Origin: an uncultured Collinsella sp.
GTDB taxonomy: Bacteria > Actinomycetota > Coriobacteriia > Coriobacteriales > Coriobacteriaceae
Direction: 5' to 3'
Length of the DNA: 56,746 nt
Assembly: GCA_900540995.1 (NCBI GenBank)
Contig: UQHO01000010.1
Span: 1-56,746 of the forward strand
Of the stretch, positions 9,060 to 18,185 are shown piece after piece. The notes below the pieces were generated by a model, which was not told where the DNA came from, searched no databases, and saw only the letters and a program-made list of their open reading frames with translations. The position numbers and the translations under genes were made by a program. Numbering within the stretch: the stretch's first letter is position 1; each line of letters begins with the position of its first letter.

Positions 9060-10508
9060 TTAGCGGCGTTCGAGGACCGCTACGGTTTCGGTGTGGTCGG
9101 TGTGAGGGAACATGTCGACGGGCGTGATCTTGAGCAGGCGATAGCCTCCGTCGAGGAGCTGATGCAGGTCGCGCTCTTGAGTCACGGGGTTGCAGCTGAT
9201 ATAGGTGATGCGGCGCGGCTTAAGCGCGCAGGCAGCTTCGAGGAACTCGGGGGTAGAGCCGGCGCGCGGCGGATCGATGGAAAGGACATCGACCCGCTCG
9301 TTGTTATCGGCGGCATCCAGGATGTAATCGGTGGCATCGTCGGCCATAAACCAAGCGCTGCGGGTGAGGCCGTTGAGCTCGGCATTACGACGTGCGTCGG
9401 CAATGCCGGCGTGGTTGCGCTCCACGCCAAGCAGCATAATACCGACGCCCTTGTCCTGGGCGGCTTTGGCTGCGCACAGGCCGATAGTTCCACTACCGCA
9501 ATAGGCATCCATGAGTACGTCGCCCTGCTGCAGGTCCATGCCGTCAATCGCGAGCTGATAGAGCAGCTCGGTCTGCTGCGGGTTGGTCTGGTAGAACGCG
9601 GTGGGGGAGATATCGAACTCGCAGCCGAGCAGCTGGTCGCGCATGCACTCGGCGCCATATACAATGCGGGTTTCCTCGCCGAGGATGGCGTTGCCGGGAC
9701 GTCCGTTGATGTTTTGGGCGACGGTGACGATGTGCGGATTGAGTGCGGCGACAGCCTCAAAGAACTCCTGCGCATGCGGCAAGTCGCGCTGAGCGGTCAC
9801 GAGCGTGACCATGACCTGGTCGGTACGCCAACCGCAGCGGACGACGGCATAGCGAAGCAAACCAAGATGCTTGTCCTCATTAAAGGCGGGAATATGCAGC
9901 CGCTCAGCTTCGCGTGCGATGCCGTTGAGAATCTGACGGGCGCCCGGTGCCTCGACGGGGCATTCGGGTACGGCAACGATCTTGTGCGTGCCGCGCTCAA
10001 AGAAACCGCAACGGACGGCGCCCTCCTTACCGGGAGCAAAGGGAGTGGCAGCCTTATGACGAAAGCCACGCGGTGCAGGATATTTGCCCGGGTCGCCCAG
10101 GGTGACACCCATGCCACGAATAGGATCTACAGCAATGCCCTCACGCTCACAAAGCTCGGCAAACAACTCCTCCATAGCAGCCTGCTTAGCGGCCAACTGC
10201 TTTTTATAAGGACGATTGAGCGCCGTGCACCCACCGCAAGATTTCATGATCGAACAGGGAGACTTGGGGTCCACAGCCTTACGTGCAGACGAAACCGGAT
10301 CATTATGCGGGCGCTTGGAGTGAGCCTGGGACGCCTTATCCCCGCTCCGACGAGAGCCGGGACGCTTGGCCTTAGCCTTGCCCTTGGCCGACTTACCCTT
10401 CGCGTCCTGAGACGACTTGGATTTCTGAGAAGATTTTTTCTCCTCTGACCCCTCAGCCGCCTCGATCAAAGCACGACGAGCCTTACGCTCCGCACGAGAT
10501 TCTGCCAT
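9060..10508 (-). CDS. 23S rRNA (uracil-5-)-methyltransferase, RlmD/TrmA family
   Basis: 482 residues. These enzymes transfer a methyl group from S-adenosylmethionine to C5 of a uridine in rRNA or tRNA. The [4Fe-4S] cysteines are visible as CSIMKSCGGC plus a later Cys in VPECPVEAP. The SAM-binding core contains VLMDAYCGSGTIGL, and the catalytic part contains SIDPPRAG and ISCNPVTQ with the nucleophilic Cys. The usual N-terminal TRAM domain is replaced by ~85 residues of Lys/Ser/Arg-rich, probably disordered sequence that may help bind RNA. The exact target base cannot be read from sequence. Confidence 0.85.
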   Translation of the reverse strand: MAESRAERKARRALIEAAEGSEEKKSSQKSKSSQDAKGKSAKGKAKAKRPGSRRSGDKASQAHSKRPHNDPVSSARKAVDPKSPCSIMKSCGGCTALNRPYKKQLAAKQAAMEELFAELCEREGIAVDPIRGMGVTLGDPGKYPAPRGFRHKAATPFAPGKEGAVRCGFFERGTHKIVAVPECPVEAPGARQILNGIAREAERLHIPAFNEDKHLGLLRYAVVRCGWRTDQVMVTLVTAQRDLPHAQEFFEAVAALNPHIVTVAQNINGRPGNAILGEETRIVYGAECMRDQLLGCEFDISPTAFYQTNPQQTELLYQLAIDGMDLQQGDVLMDAYCGSGTIGLCAAKAAQDKGVGIMLLGVERNHAGIADARRNAELNGLTRSAWFMADDATDYILDAADNNERVDVLSIDPPRAGSTPEFLEAACALKPRRITYISCNPVTQERDLHQLLDGGYRLLKITPVDMFPHTDHTETVAVLERR

Positions 10509-10615
10509 GAATTAACCCCACTAATTTACAAATTGAAAGCTGAAAGCATTGTACCGTGCCAAGCTAGCGGACGATATACAAGCGCCTATTTCATGTCAGT
10601 GATAAGTCCAACGAT

Positions 10616-10779
10616 GTTTGCCCGGCGTGGGCGGGGAGCGGCGCGTAATTAAGTTTATCGCGAGTTCCGCACGCAAAGGAAAGCACTTAATGTGCTTTCC
10701 GTCTTGCGCAGGACCCTTGCGCAGGACTGTAGAGCAGGAAACTTAATTACGCGCCGCTCCCCGCCCACGCTGGGCAAAC
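10616..10779. repeat. long nested palindrome, 41-bp arms
   Basis: Arms at 10616-10656 and 10739-10779 are inverted copies matching at 40 of 41 bases, with an 82-base spacer. Inside is a second palindrome at 10678-10700 (GGAAAGCAC and its complement) and an 11-base direct repeat TTGCGCAGGAC separated by CC. It fills most of the 361-base gap between the methyltransferase and ABC importer genes, which diverge. The promoters for both genes must lie beside or inside it. Confidence 0.9.
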
Positions 10780-10798
10780 CCTCCCTTGTACTCCATCT

Positions 10799-10852
10799 CA
10801 CTAAAGTGTATGATTCTGGACGTTACACGAATCACTTTACTTAACTAAAGTG
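10799..10852 (+). promoter_or_regulatory. candidate operator before the amino-acid ABC importer
   Basis: CACTTTA and TAAAGTG form an inverted repeat with a 6-base spacer at 10833-10852, and a second CACTAAAGTG lies at 10799-10808. The 16-base core CTTTACTTAACTAAAG (10835-10850) recurs with two changes before the branched-chain aminotransferase gene (41401-41416). I infer a shared transcription factor for amino-acid genes. Its identity is unknown. Confidence 0.5.
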
Positions 10853-10869
10853 CCATCAAGGGGGATACC

Positions 10870-11730
10870 ATGAATACCGATATGTCTCGTCGTCAGTTTG
10901 TTGGTCTAGCTGGTTCGCTTGCCACGGTGCTTGGCCTTGGTCTTGTCGGCTGCGGCGGTGGTGCCGGCAAGGGCTCCGTTGCCGGTTCTGCCGCAGCCAA
11001 GGACGTGAAGGGCGCTGCGGAGTCCAAGAAGCTCGTCGTGGGCTTTGACAAGTCCTATCCTCCGTATGGCTTTGTAGGCGACGATGGTGATTACACTGGC
11101 TTTGACCTCGACCTTGCCAAGGCCGTTGCCGATAAGCAGGGCTGGGAGGTCAAATACGAGGCCATCGATTGGGATGCCAAGGACACGCTGCTCAACTCGG
11201 GTGCCATCAACTGCATCTGGAACGGCTTTACCATGGAGGGTCGCGAGGACGACTACACGTTCTCCGAGCCGTACATGCTCAACGAGCAGGTGCTGGTGGT
11301 AAAGAAGGATGCGGGCATCAAGAGCTGGGACGACCTTGCCGGCAAGACCGTGATTACCCAGACCGATTCCGCTGCGCAGGACGTGCTTGAGGGTGACCAG
11401 AAGGATCTGGCGGCGACGTTTGCCACGCTCGACACGATCGGCGAGTACAACACGGCCTTTATGCAGCTCGAGAGCGGCGCGGTCGATGCCGTGGCTTGCG
11501 ATCTTTCGATTGCCCAGTATCAGCTTGCCGCCAAGCCCGATGCCTATACGCAGCTTGATGAGCCGCTGTCCAGCGAGCACTATGCCGTCGGCTTTAAGAA
11601 GGGCGACACCAAGTCGGCCGACGCCGTGACCGAGTCGCTCAAGGCGCTCTACGAGGACGGCACGGTCAAGGACCTCTGCGACAAGTACGCGGATTACGGT
11701 CTGTCTTTCGATAATTGGGTGCTCAAGTAA
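10870..11730 (+). CDS. amino-acid ABC transporter substrate-binding lipoprotein
   Basis: 286 residues of the bacterial solute-binding protein family 3 (periplasmic-type two-lobed fold). It captures a polar amino acid outside the membrane and hands it to the permease. The N-terminus has a twin arginine (SRRQFVG, Arg7-Arg8), a hydrophobic stretch and a lipobox ending at Cys28 (LVGC). This predicts Tat export followed by lipid anchoring. Family motifs include DKSYPPYGFVGDDGDYTGFDLDLA and NCIWNGFTM. It overlaps the permease start by one base. The ligand cannot be told from sequence. Confidence 0.9.
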   Translation: MNTDMSRRQFVGLAGSLATVLGLGLVGCGGGAGKGSVAGSAAAKDVKGAAESKKLVVGFDKSYPPYGFVGDDGDYTGFDLDLAKAVADKQGWEVKYEAIDWDAKDTLLNSGAINCIWNGFTMEGREDDYTFSEPYMLNEQVLVVKKDAGIKSWDDLAGKTVITQTDSAAQDVLEGDQKDLAATFATLDTIGEYNTAFMQLESGAVDAVACDLSIAQYQLAAKPDAYTQLDEPLSSEHYAVGFKKGDTKSADAVTESLKALYEDGTVKDLCDKYADYGLSFDNWVLK

Positions 11731-12383
11731 TGTCTATTCAAGTCATGATGCAGATGCTTGGCCAGGGATTCTTGGTCAGCTTGCAGCTGTTTGTGCTGAC
11801 GCTGCTGGGGTCGATTCCGTTGGGAATCCCCGTGGCGTTTATGCGCATGAGCAAAATTGCGCCGCTTCGCTGGATTGCGCGCATCTATATCTCGGTCATG
11901 CGCGGCACGCCGCTCATGCTGCAGATGTTTGCTATCTACTTTGCCCCGTACTACGTGTTTGGCATTTCGCTCACGCCCGATTCCAAATGGACGGCGTGCG
12001 TCGTGGCGTTCATCATCAACTACGCCGGTTACTTTGCCGAGATCTATCGCTCGGGCCTGCAGTCCATACCGCGTGGTCAATACGAGGCTGCCGAGGTGCT
12101 GGGCTATTCGCGCATGCAGACGTTTCTGTACATCGTGATGCCGCAGGTCGCCAAGCGCATTTTGCCGGCGATGGGCAACGAGATCATCACGCTGGTCAAG
12201 GACACGTCGCTGGCGTTTGCCATCGGTGTGGGCGAGATGTTCTCGACAGCCAAGGCGCTGGTCGCCTCGCAGGTGAGCATGGTGCCGTTTGCGATTGCAG
12301 CGCTGATCTACTGGGTCTTTAACTTCGTGGTCGAGATGCTGCTGGGCGCTGCCGAGAAAAAATTGGATTACTACCATGATTAA
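11730..12383 (+). CDS. amino-acid ABC transporter permease, HisM type
   Basis: 217 residues with five or so membrane segments. The cytoplasmic EAA loop (QYEAAEVLGYSRMQTFLYIVMPQ) docks the ATPase. The conserved RGTPLMLQMF is typical of polar amino-acid importers. The ATG overlaps the stop of the binding-protein gene (TAATG), and the 3' end overlaps the ATPase gene by 8 bases, so the three genes form a tightly coupled operon. An in-frame ATG at 11715 would lengthen the overlap and has no advantage. Confidence 0.9.
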   Translation: MSIQVMMQMLGQGFLVSLQLFVLTLLGSIPLGIPVAFMRMSKIAPLRWIARIYISVMRGTPLMLQMFAIYFAPYYVFGISLTPDSKWTACVVAFIINYAGYFAEIYRSGLQSIPRGQYEAAEVLGYSRMQTFLYIVMPQVAKRILPAMGNEIITLVKDTSLAFAIGVGEMFSTAKALVASQVSMVPFAIAALIYWVFNFVVEMLLGAAEKKLDYYHD

Positions 12384-13140
12384 TTCGGTAATGAATATAT
12401 CGAACGCGCGTAAGGCGTTTGGCGGCAATGAGGTGCTCAAGGATATCTCGCTTGAGGTGAAGCGTGGCGAGGTCGTGGCGATTATCGGGCCTTCAGGTGG
12501 CGGCAAGTCCACGCTGCTGCGGTGTGCCACGCTGCTCGAGACACTCGACGGAGGCTCGCTCTCGTTTGGTGACCTTGCCGTCGCGACGGATGCGGGCTCG
12601 GGCGCGGTCTATGCGAAGGGCGATGTGCCCAAACAAGCGCGCTCGCGATTCGGCCTGGTGTTCCAAAATTACAACCTGTTCCCGCACTATACCGTGATGA
12701 AAAACATCATCGACGCGCCGATCCGCGTGCTTAAGCGCCCGCGCGAGCAGGCAGAAGCTCGTGCGCATGAATTGATTGCTCAGATGGGGCTTGTGGGCAA
12801 CGAGAACAAGGTGCCGTGTGAGCTTTCGGGCGGTCAGCAGCAGCGCGTGAGTATTGCCCGCGCCCTAGCGCTCGACCCGGAGATCCTGTTCTTTGACGAG
12901 CCGACCTCGGCGCTCGACCCCGAGCTGACGGCCGAGGTGCTGCGTGTCATTAAGGACCTTGCCACGCAGAATATGACGATGGTGATTGTGACCCACGCAA
13001 TGCAGTTTGCGCGCGATGTTGCCGACCGCGTGGTCTTTATGGATGGCGGCCGCATTGTCGAGGAGGGTCCTGCCGAGCAGGTCATCGACCATCCGCGTGA
13101 GCAGCGTACCCGCGAGTTCTTGAGCCGTATCGAGGGGTAG
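12376..13140 (+). CDS. amino-acid ABC transporter ATP-binding protein
   Basis: 254 residues. It powers import through the preceding permease. Walker A is GPSGGGKST at residues 38-46, the signature is LSGGQQQR, Walker B is ILFFDEPTSALD and the switch histidine is in VIVTHAMQFA. It carries a modest insert between the Walker A region and the Q loop (TDAGSGAVYAKGDVPKQARS). It is the last gene of the operon, followed by a clear terminator. Confidence 0.93.
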   Translation: MINSVMNISNARKAFGGNEVLKDISLEVKRGEVVAIIGPSGGGKSTLLRCATLLETLDGGSLSFGDLAVATDAGSGAVYAKGDVPKQARSRFGLVFQNYNLFPHYTVMKNIIDAPIRVLKRPREQAEARAHELIAQMGLVGNENKVPCELSGGQQQRVSIARALALDPEILFFDEPTSALDPELTAEVLRVIKDLATQNMTMVIVTHAMQFARDVADRVVFMDGGRIVEEGPAEQVIDHPREQRTREFLSRIEG

Positions 13141-13174
13141 GCCCAGGTATTTACTCAACTATTAATTGAGGCGA

Positions 13175-13210
13175 AGCCGCCGCAGGTCTTACGGTCTGTG
13201 GCGGCTTTTT
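13175..13210 (+). terminator. terminator of the amino-acid ABC operon
   Basis: AGCCGCCGCAG at 13175-13185 pairs with CTGTGGCGGCT at 13196-13206, followed by a T run to 13210. Confidence 0.88.
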
Positions 13211-13450
13211 GTTTGCATCGACGGGGTTCAATAATCGCCTCACAAGCTTGTCTCTTCCTCTCGCCGCCTGTATTCATACGTGCGCCGAAAGGTATGCATG
13301 GACAGCCGCCCGTGAGGGTAGGGTGGTGGCATAGGACATTTGGAGGGTGAGTCGGCTCGGCTGCCGACCATGCTGCTCCCGGGATGGCACCGACCGCGAA
13401 CTCTCCCCGTTGGCGTCGCGCATTGCGCGCGGCCCTGCAAGGAGGTCATC
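13211..13450 (+). other. leader region of the EF-G-like gene, no gene seen
   Basis: This G-rich 240-base stretch carries small hairpins such as GTCGGC/GCCGAC at 13351-13368 and CGCGCATTGCGCG further down, then AAGGAGGT before the ATG at 13451. An open frame in phase with the downstream gene runs from 13340 but has no ribosome binding site. I do not recognise a known riboswitch here. Confidence 0.4.
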
Positions 13451-15526
13451 ATGGGTGCTCCCAAGACCGGTAACGTAAGGAACGTGGTGCTCGTAGGCCA
13501 AGGCGGGGTGGGCAAGACTTCACTCGCCGAAGCCATGCTCCACCTTTCCGGCAAGACCGCCCGCCTGGGCGGCCACGACGGCACCAAGCCTACGCTCGAC
13601 TATGACCCCGAAGAGGTCAAGCGTGCATTTTCCATCTCGACGACCATCGCGCCGATCGACTGGAAGGGCGCGCGCATCAATGTGCTCGATGCCCCGTGCT
13701 ACCCCGATTTTATCGGCGACGCCTTTGCCGCGATGAGCGTCTGCGAGACGGCTCTGTTTGTGGTCGACGCCGAGGCCGGCCCACAGCCTACGACGGTTAA
13801 ACTCTGGTATGCCGCCGAGGACCTGCGTCTGGCGCGTGCGGTGTTCGTAAACCGCCTGTCGCGCTCCGAGGCCAGCTTTGCGACCACGATGGACCTGCTG
13901 CAAGAGCGCTTTGGCACGCGCCTGGGCGCCGTGACCCTTCCCTGGGGCGAGGGCGAGGACTTTGACGGCATCATCGACCTGGTGCGCATGAAGGCGCGCC
14001 ATTGCAACGGCACCGAAGCCGTTGAGTCGGAGATTCCCGAGGAGTATCGTGCCCAGGCCGAGGAGGCCCATGACCATCTGTGCGAGCTGGTGGCCGAGGC
14101 TGACGACGAACTGATGATGAAGTACTTGGAAGGCGAGGAGACGCTGACGCAGGAGGAGCTTGAAGGCCTGCTGTCGAAGGCGATCGCCGAGCGCATCTTT
14201 GTGCCGGTCTTTGCGGGCGATTGCATCAAGGAGCAGGGCGTCAACTCGCTGATGGACGACATCGCCACATACTTCCCGGCGCCGACGGACTACGGCGAGA
14301 TGCCGCTCATCGACGGTGATTCGCTCAAGATTTCGAGCGACGATGACCGTCCGGTGGCGTTTGTGTTTAAGACGCTGGCCGATCCGCAGCAGGGTCGCAT
14401 CAGCTTTATCAAGGTGCTGACGGGCACGCTTGAGCCGGGCCTTGAGCTAATCAATGCGCGTACGCGCAAGGGCGAGCGTCTGGCTCACCTGTATGTGATG
14501 TGCGGCCGCGACATGACCGAGGTCGGTCACGCCTATGCCGGCGATACCATCGTGGCGCCTAAGCTGGCGGCCGAGACGGGCGATACGCTCTCGATTACCG
14601 GCAAGGTCGAGGCTGCGGCGTTTAAGTTCCCCAACTCGCAGTACCGCATCGCCATCGAGGCCGAGAACCGCGGCGATGAAGAGAAGCTCTACACGTTTAT
14701 TGAGAAGGCATGCAAGGCCGATCCGACCATGAGCATCGATCGTGACGAGGAGACCGGGCAGACCATCATCTCGGCGGTGGGCGAGGCGCAGGTTTCGGTG
14801 CTGCTCAACCGTTTGGAGGACCGTACCAAGGTTGTGGCAAAGAGCGTGCCGATCCGCATTCCGTATCGCGAGACCATCCGCCGCACGGCAAGCGCCCAGG
14901 GCCGCCACAAGAAGCAGACCGGCGGCGCCGGTCAGTACGGCGACTGCTGGCTGCGCGTGGAGCCGCTCATTGGGCCCGACGGCACGAGCGACGGCTATGA
15001 GTTTGTTGACGAGGTCGTGGGTGGCCGTATTCCGCGCTCGCTGATCCCCGCCGTGGACAAGGGCGTTCAGGAGACTATGAAGGACGGCATCATTGCCGGC
15101 TACCCGCTCACGGGCATTCGCGTGGCTGTGTACGACGGTTCGTATCACAGCGTCGACTCCAACGAGATGGCGTTTCGCGCGGCGGCTCGCATCGGTCTGC
15201 GCAAGGCATGCGCCGATGCCGACCCGGTGGTGCTGGAGCCCATCGAGGAAATCACGGTGACTATCCCCGAGAGTTACGCCGGCGCCGTGATGGGCGACAT
15301 CTCGGCCTCGCGCGGTCGCGTGACGGGTATGGAGACCGATGAGCGCGGAGACACCGTGGTCATTGCCCAGGCGCCGCTGGCCGAGCTGACGGATTATTCG
15401 ACGCGCCTGCGCTCTATCACGCGCGGCACGGGCGACTTTACCATGAAGCCCGCAGGCTATGAGCAGGTGCCTTATGACGTTCAGGCCAAACTGGTCGAGC
15501 GCTATGAGGAGGGCCGCGCCAAGTAA
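13451..15526 (+). CDS. elongation factor G-like GTPase (EF-G paralogue)
   Basis: 691 residues with the five-domain layout of EF-G. G1 is GQGGVGKT at residues 16-23. G3 reads DAPCYPDF where true EF-G has DTPGH, so the catalytic His region is altered. G4 reads VNRLSR instead of NKxD. Domain IV retains GRHKKQTGGAGQYGDC and domain V follows. These changes place it with the actinobacterial EF-G2/FusA-like paralogues of unclear function rather than with the main translocase. It may act in ribosome rescue or under stress. AAGGAGGT precedes the ATG, and it has its own terminator. Confidence 0.85.
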   Translation: MGAPKTGNVRNVVLVGQGGVGKTSLAEAMLHLSGKTARLGGHDGTKPTLDYDPEEVKRAFSISTTIAPIDWKGARINVLDAPCYPDFIGDAFAAMSVCETALFVVDAEAGPQPTTVKLWYAAEDLRLARAVFVNRLSRSEASFATTMDLLQERFGTRLGAVTLPWGEGEDFDGIIDLVRMKARHCNGTEAVESEIPEEYRAQAEEAHDHLCELVAEADDELMMKYLEGEETLTQEELEGLLSKAIAERIFVPVFAGDCIKEQGVNSLMDDIATYFPAPTDYGEMPLIDGDSLKISSDDDRPVAFVFKTLADPQQGRISFIKVLTGTLEPGLELINARTRKGERLAHLYVMCGRDMTEVGHAYAGDTIVAPKLAAETGDTLSITGKVEAAAFKFPNSQYRIAIEAENRGDEEKLYTFIEKACKADPTMSIDRDEETGQTIISAVGEAQVSVLLNRLEDRTKVVAKSVPIRIPYRETIRRTASAQGRHKKQTGGAGQYGDCWLRVEPLIGPDGTSDGYEFVDEVVGGRIPRSLIPAVDKGVQETMKDGIIAGYPLTGIRVAVYDGSYHSVDSNEMAFRAAARIGLRKACADADPVVLEPIEEITVTIPESYAGAVMGDISASRGRVTGMETDERGDTVVIAQAPLAELTDYSTRLRSITRGTGDFTMKPAGYEQVPYDVQAKLVERYEEGRAK

Positions 15527-15561
15527 CGCGTGGTTTTGCCTGCAATGTAGGTACTGACGAA

Positions 15562-15592
15562 AAGGCCGCCCAGGGTAACCGGGGCGGCCTTA
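15562..15592. terminator. terminator between EF-G-like and nuclease genes
   Basis: AAGGCCGCC at 15562-15570 pairs with GGCGGCCTT at 15583-15591, followed by ATTT on the plus strand. It probably works in both directions. Confidence 0.75.
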
Positions 15593-15656
15593 TTTGATCC
15601 GTATGCGACGGAAGGATTGCGGATCATTTTTTGGGTTACGGACGGCGCGGTCGGCA

Positions 15657-16640
15657 CTAGTCTCCGGATGCCTGGTTGCGGCCGGTGGCGTAGTCGATCT
15701 GCACGTGCGGCTGCAGGTTGTAGCAGTACACGTGGAAGCACAGGGTCTTACCGTGGTCCTCGATCGATTGTGCTTCCAGACGAACGCCGCGACAGACGAG
15801 TTCCTCTTCGTTGTACATGGGCGTGACGCGGTAGAGCACATGGTTGCCCGTGTCGCGGATGTAGTCGAGGATCTGCTCTTCAAACGGCAGCATGCCCGTC
15901 TCGTTGAGATAGCGCGTGCCGGTGAGGAGATTCTTGCGATTGGCGTTTTCGCCGCAGAGCGACCAGGCGATGAGGTGGCAGCGGTTGTAGAGGCTCTGGC
16001 CCGGAATAAAGTCGTAGCGCCGCTGGTGCCATCCAGCGGGATGGATACGCGAGATATCGCCGCGCTCGCCCTGACCGAGCGATTCGGGGCCTACGCAGGC
16101 GAGCGCCTTGCGGGTGCGGCCCAGGCTGTCGAGCTTGGAGAATTTCTTAAAGCAGCCTTCTTCGGTGGCACGCTCATACTCGTCGAGCGTGAATGACGGT
16201 GTACCTAGCGGGTGCGTGCTGTCGGCGCGAAGGGCAACGTAGGGGTTGCCGGCGTAGTCGGGAATGCTGCTGAGATATACGCCGCGGGCGCGGTTGAGGT
16301 CGGGGTTTTCGACCTCGTCGATGGGGGTGGCGGCACTGTCCTCGGCAACGTTGCCGTTGGTGTTGGTCGCGGTGGATTCGGAGCCATCGCCAGAGTCTTG
16401 GCTATTTTGAGAGTCCGAGGAGCTCGCTGTTCCCGATTCGAGCCGGGCAACCAGGTCTGCCTCGTCGTCAGTGCGGCTGGGACTCTCGTCTTGCTTCTCG
16501 GCCAGGGCTACCGCCTGCTCATCACTTTGCGGCGAGAGTAGTCTGGGCGCCCCGTCGAGCGACCCTGTGAACAACGCAAACCCCAGCACCACGGCGGTGC
16601 CGATGGAAAGTGCTTGCTTGTAGGCGGACTTGCGCGACAT
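15657..16640 (-). CDS. secreted or membrane-anchored DNA/RNA non-specific nuclease
   Basis: 327 residues. Residues 9-29 form a signal or anchor segment, followed by a ~90-residue Ser/Asp/Asn-rich linker, then a nuclease domain of the beta-beta-alpha-metal DNA/RNA non-specific endonuclease class. The catalytic motif is YNRCHLIAW with the presumed general base His222, followed by NRKNLLTGTRYLN supplying the metal-binding Asn. The NRCH form is that of streptococcal EndA/streptodornase-like enzymes rather than the DRGH form. It probably degrades extracellular nucleic acid for nutrition or biofilm turnover. AGGAG precedes the ATG. Confidence 0.8.
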   Translation of the reverse strand: MSRKSAYKQALSIGTAVVLGFALFTGSLDGAPRLLSPQSDEQAVALAEKQDESPSRTDDEADLVARLESGTASSSDSQNSQDSGDGSESTATNTNGNVAEDSAATPIDEVENPDLNRARGVYLSSIPDYAGNPYVALRADSTHPLGTPSFTLDEYERATEEGCFKKFSKLDSLGRTRKALACVGPESLGQGERGDISRIHPAGWHQRRYDFIPGQSLYNRCHLIAWSLCGENANRKNLLTGTRYLNETGMLPFEEQILDYIRDTGNHVLYRVTPMYNEEELVCRGVRLEAQSIEDHGKTLCFHVYCYNLQPHVQIDYATGRNQASGD

Positions 16641-16759
16641 GGAGGCTCCTGGATGGACGGTTGGGAATCTACCAGTCTAGCAGGAGCCGGCAGGGGCCGT
16701 TCTATCGAACAAATACTCAAGATTTGGGATAGACGCTACTGATTAATTTATCCCGCGGT

Positions 16760-17770
16760 CTAGATCGAGGTGGAGTCGAGCCAGTTGAGCTTGCACTCGA
16801 GAATACGCTGCTCACCGGGTGTGCTGCTGCCATCGAGTAGCGCGAGGAGCATCTCGGCCGCCTCTCTGCCTTCCTGGTCGACGGGCTCGATGATCGTGGA
16901 GACGGTCGGCGTGGTGAGGTTGGTCCAGTCTTCGCAGTTGAGTCCCAAAAGACCGATTTGCTGCGGAAGTAGATGGGCCATGGGCTGGAGGGCCTTGTAG
17001 ACACGGGGAAGTGCCCACTGATTTTGCACGAAGATAAGGGTTCGCTTGGCGGGGTTGAACTTGTATTTAAAGTACTCGGTAAGCTCACCGACCGACGGCT
17101 TGTTGTGGTCGATGGGAATCGCTTTGTAGAGCTGTCCGTTCGCTGCCAGCGCCTCGGCATACCCCTGAAAACGCTCCATGCGGGTGCGCATTTCGGTCAT
17201 GTTGGCGGCAATGGAAAAGAAATCTTCGTAACCGGCGTCGAGGAGTGCCTGCGTGGCGTTGTACACACCGTCGTAAAGGTTGGTTTTGATCCAGCTGGTA
17301 CCTGGGCTATAGATGGCCGCATCGAAAAAGACGACGGGCTTACCGGCGCGCTTGATGCGGTCATGGACGGCCTTGAAATTTGCCGTGGGCTGGATGATAA
17401 AGCCATCGACGCCCAGCGAGAGCATTTTGTCGACATACATGAGCTCGGTTTCGGGGTTAAAGTTGCTCGTGCAAACGACCGTCTGGTAGCCCGCGGGGAG
17501 CATGACCTGCTCCATGCCGTTGAGGACGAGGCCCGCCCACTTGTTGGTGTTATCCAAAATGATAATGGCGATGACGTGGGTCTGTTTGCCGGTGAGTGTT
17601 TGCGCCTGGGCGTTGGGGACGTATCCCAGCTCCTTGATGACGCGCGCAATCTTTGCCTGCGTCTTCTCGCTAAGCTTTTCTCGTTTGTCGTTGAGGTAAT
17701 ACGAGACGCTTGCCGTCGAGGTTCCCGCCTCTCGAGCGACGTCTGCGATCGTAACGCGCTGTTTTGCCAC
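16760..17770 (-). CDS. LacI-family transcriptional regulator of the divergent PTS operon
   Basis: 336 residues from a GTG start at 17770 that follows GGAAGGAG. A longer ATG start at 17806 has no such site. The N-terminal helix-turn-helix reads VTIADVAREAGTSTASVSYYLN. It is followed by a hinge and a periplasmic-binding-protein-like sugar-sensing domain (IAIIILDNTNKWAGLVLNGM, VDGFIIQP). It is divergently placed next to the PTS/GatZ/transketolase operon, so it is very likely its repressor, with a sugar or sugar phosphate as inducer. Confidence 0.88.
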   Translation of the reverse strand: MAKQRVTIADVAREAGTSTASVSYYLNDKREKLSEKTQAKIARVIKELGYVPNAQAQTLTGKQTHVIAIIILDNTNKWAGLVLNGMEQVMLPAGYQTVVCTSNFNPETELMYVDKMLSLGVDGFIIQPTANFKAVHDRIKRAGKPVVFFDAAIYSPGTSWIKTNLYDGVYNATQALLDAGYEDFFSIAANMTEMRTRMERFQGYAEALAANGQLYKAIPIDHNKPSVGELTEYFKYKFNPAKRTLIFVQNQWALPRVYKALQPMAHLLPQQIGLLGLNCEDWTNLTTPTVSTIIEPVDQEGREAAEMLLALLDGSSTPGEQRILECKLNWLDSTSI

Positions 17771-18185
17771 AGCGACTCCTTCCGACAGATGAGCATTTTC
17801 CAACATGATGACTTTGAGTCTTGGTGAGGGATACGCTTCGGTGAGCGACTTTTTCCTTTCATATGAGTATGCAACAAATGCGGTATACGGGTGGGGTTGA
17901 AATTTGTGACCGGCATGCGCATCTGCCGTCTACCGAGAAAATCAAATACTTCTTGACTTTTGAAATCGAGGGTAAAATCGCAGGATTCATTTTTGGTTAA
18001 ACGCATAACTAAATCGCATAACCAACGCTCTGACCTGCGCGTTTACCGAAATAAGCTGGCATTAAGAAAAACGAGCACCTATATTGGTCTTGTCGAAAAG
18101 ACAGCAAGTCCAAACGGCAGGGGATGCTCCGGAGGCCTCCGCAAACGGTGTCTTGCGCACGCAACTCTATGAAAAGAGGGAAGCA
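17771..18185. promoter_or_regulatory. divergent regulatory region lacI / PTS operon
   Basis: No gene is seen in these 415 bases. CGCATAAC occurs twice as a direct repeat at 18002-18009 and 18015-18022, the first inside GGTTAAACGCATAAC, which has the central CG typical of LacI-family operators. TTGACT at 17953-17958 may be a -35 box but its -10 partner is poor. The GAGGGAAG before 18186 is the ribosome binding site of the EIIBC gene. Operator assignment is inference. Confidence 0.4.

Noticed and set aside
9060..10448. A long plus-strand frame from 8970 across the methyltransferase gene
   Set aside because: The minus-strand protein has the iron-sulfur cysteines and catalytic motifs. The plus-strand translation has no recognisable domain.
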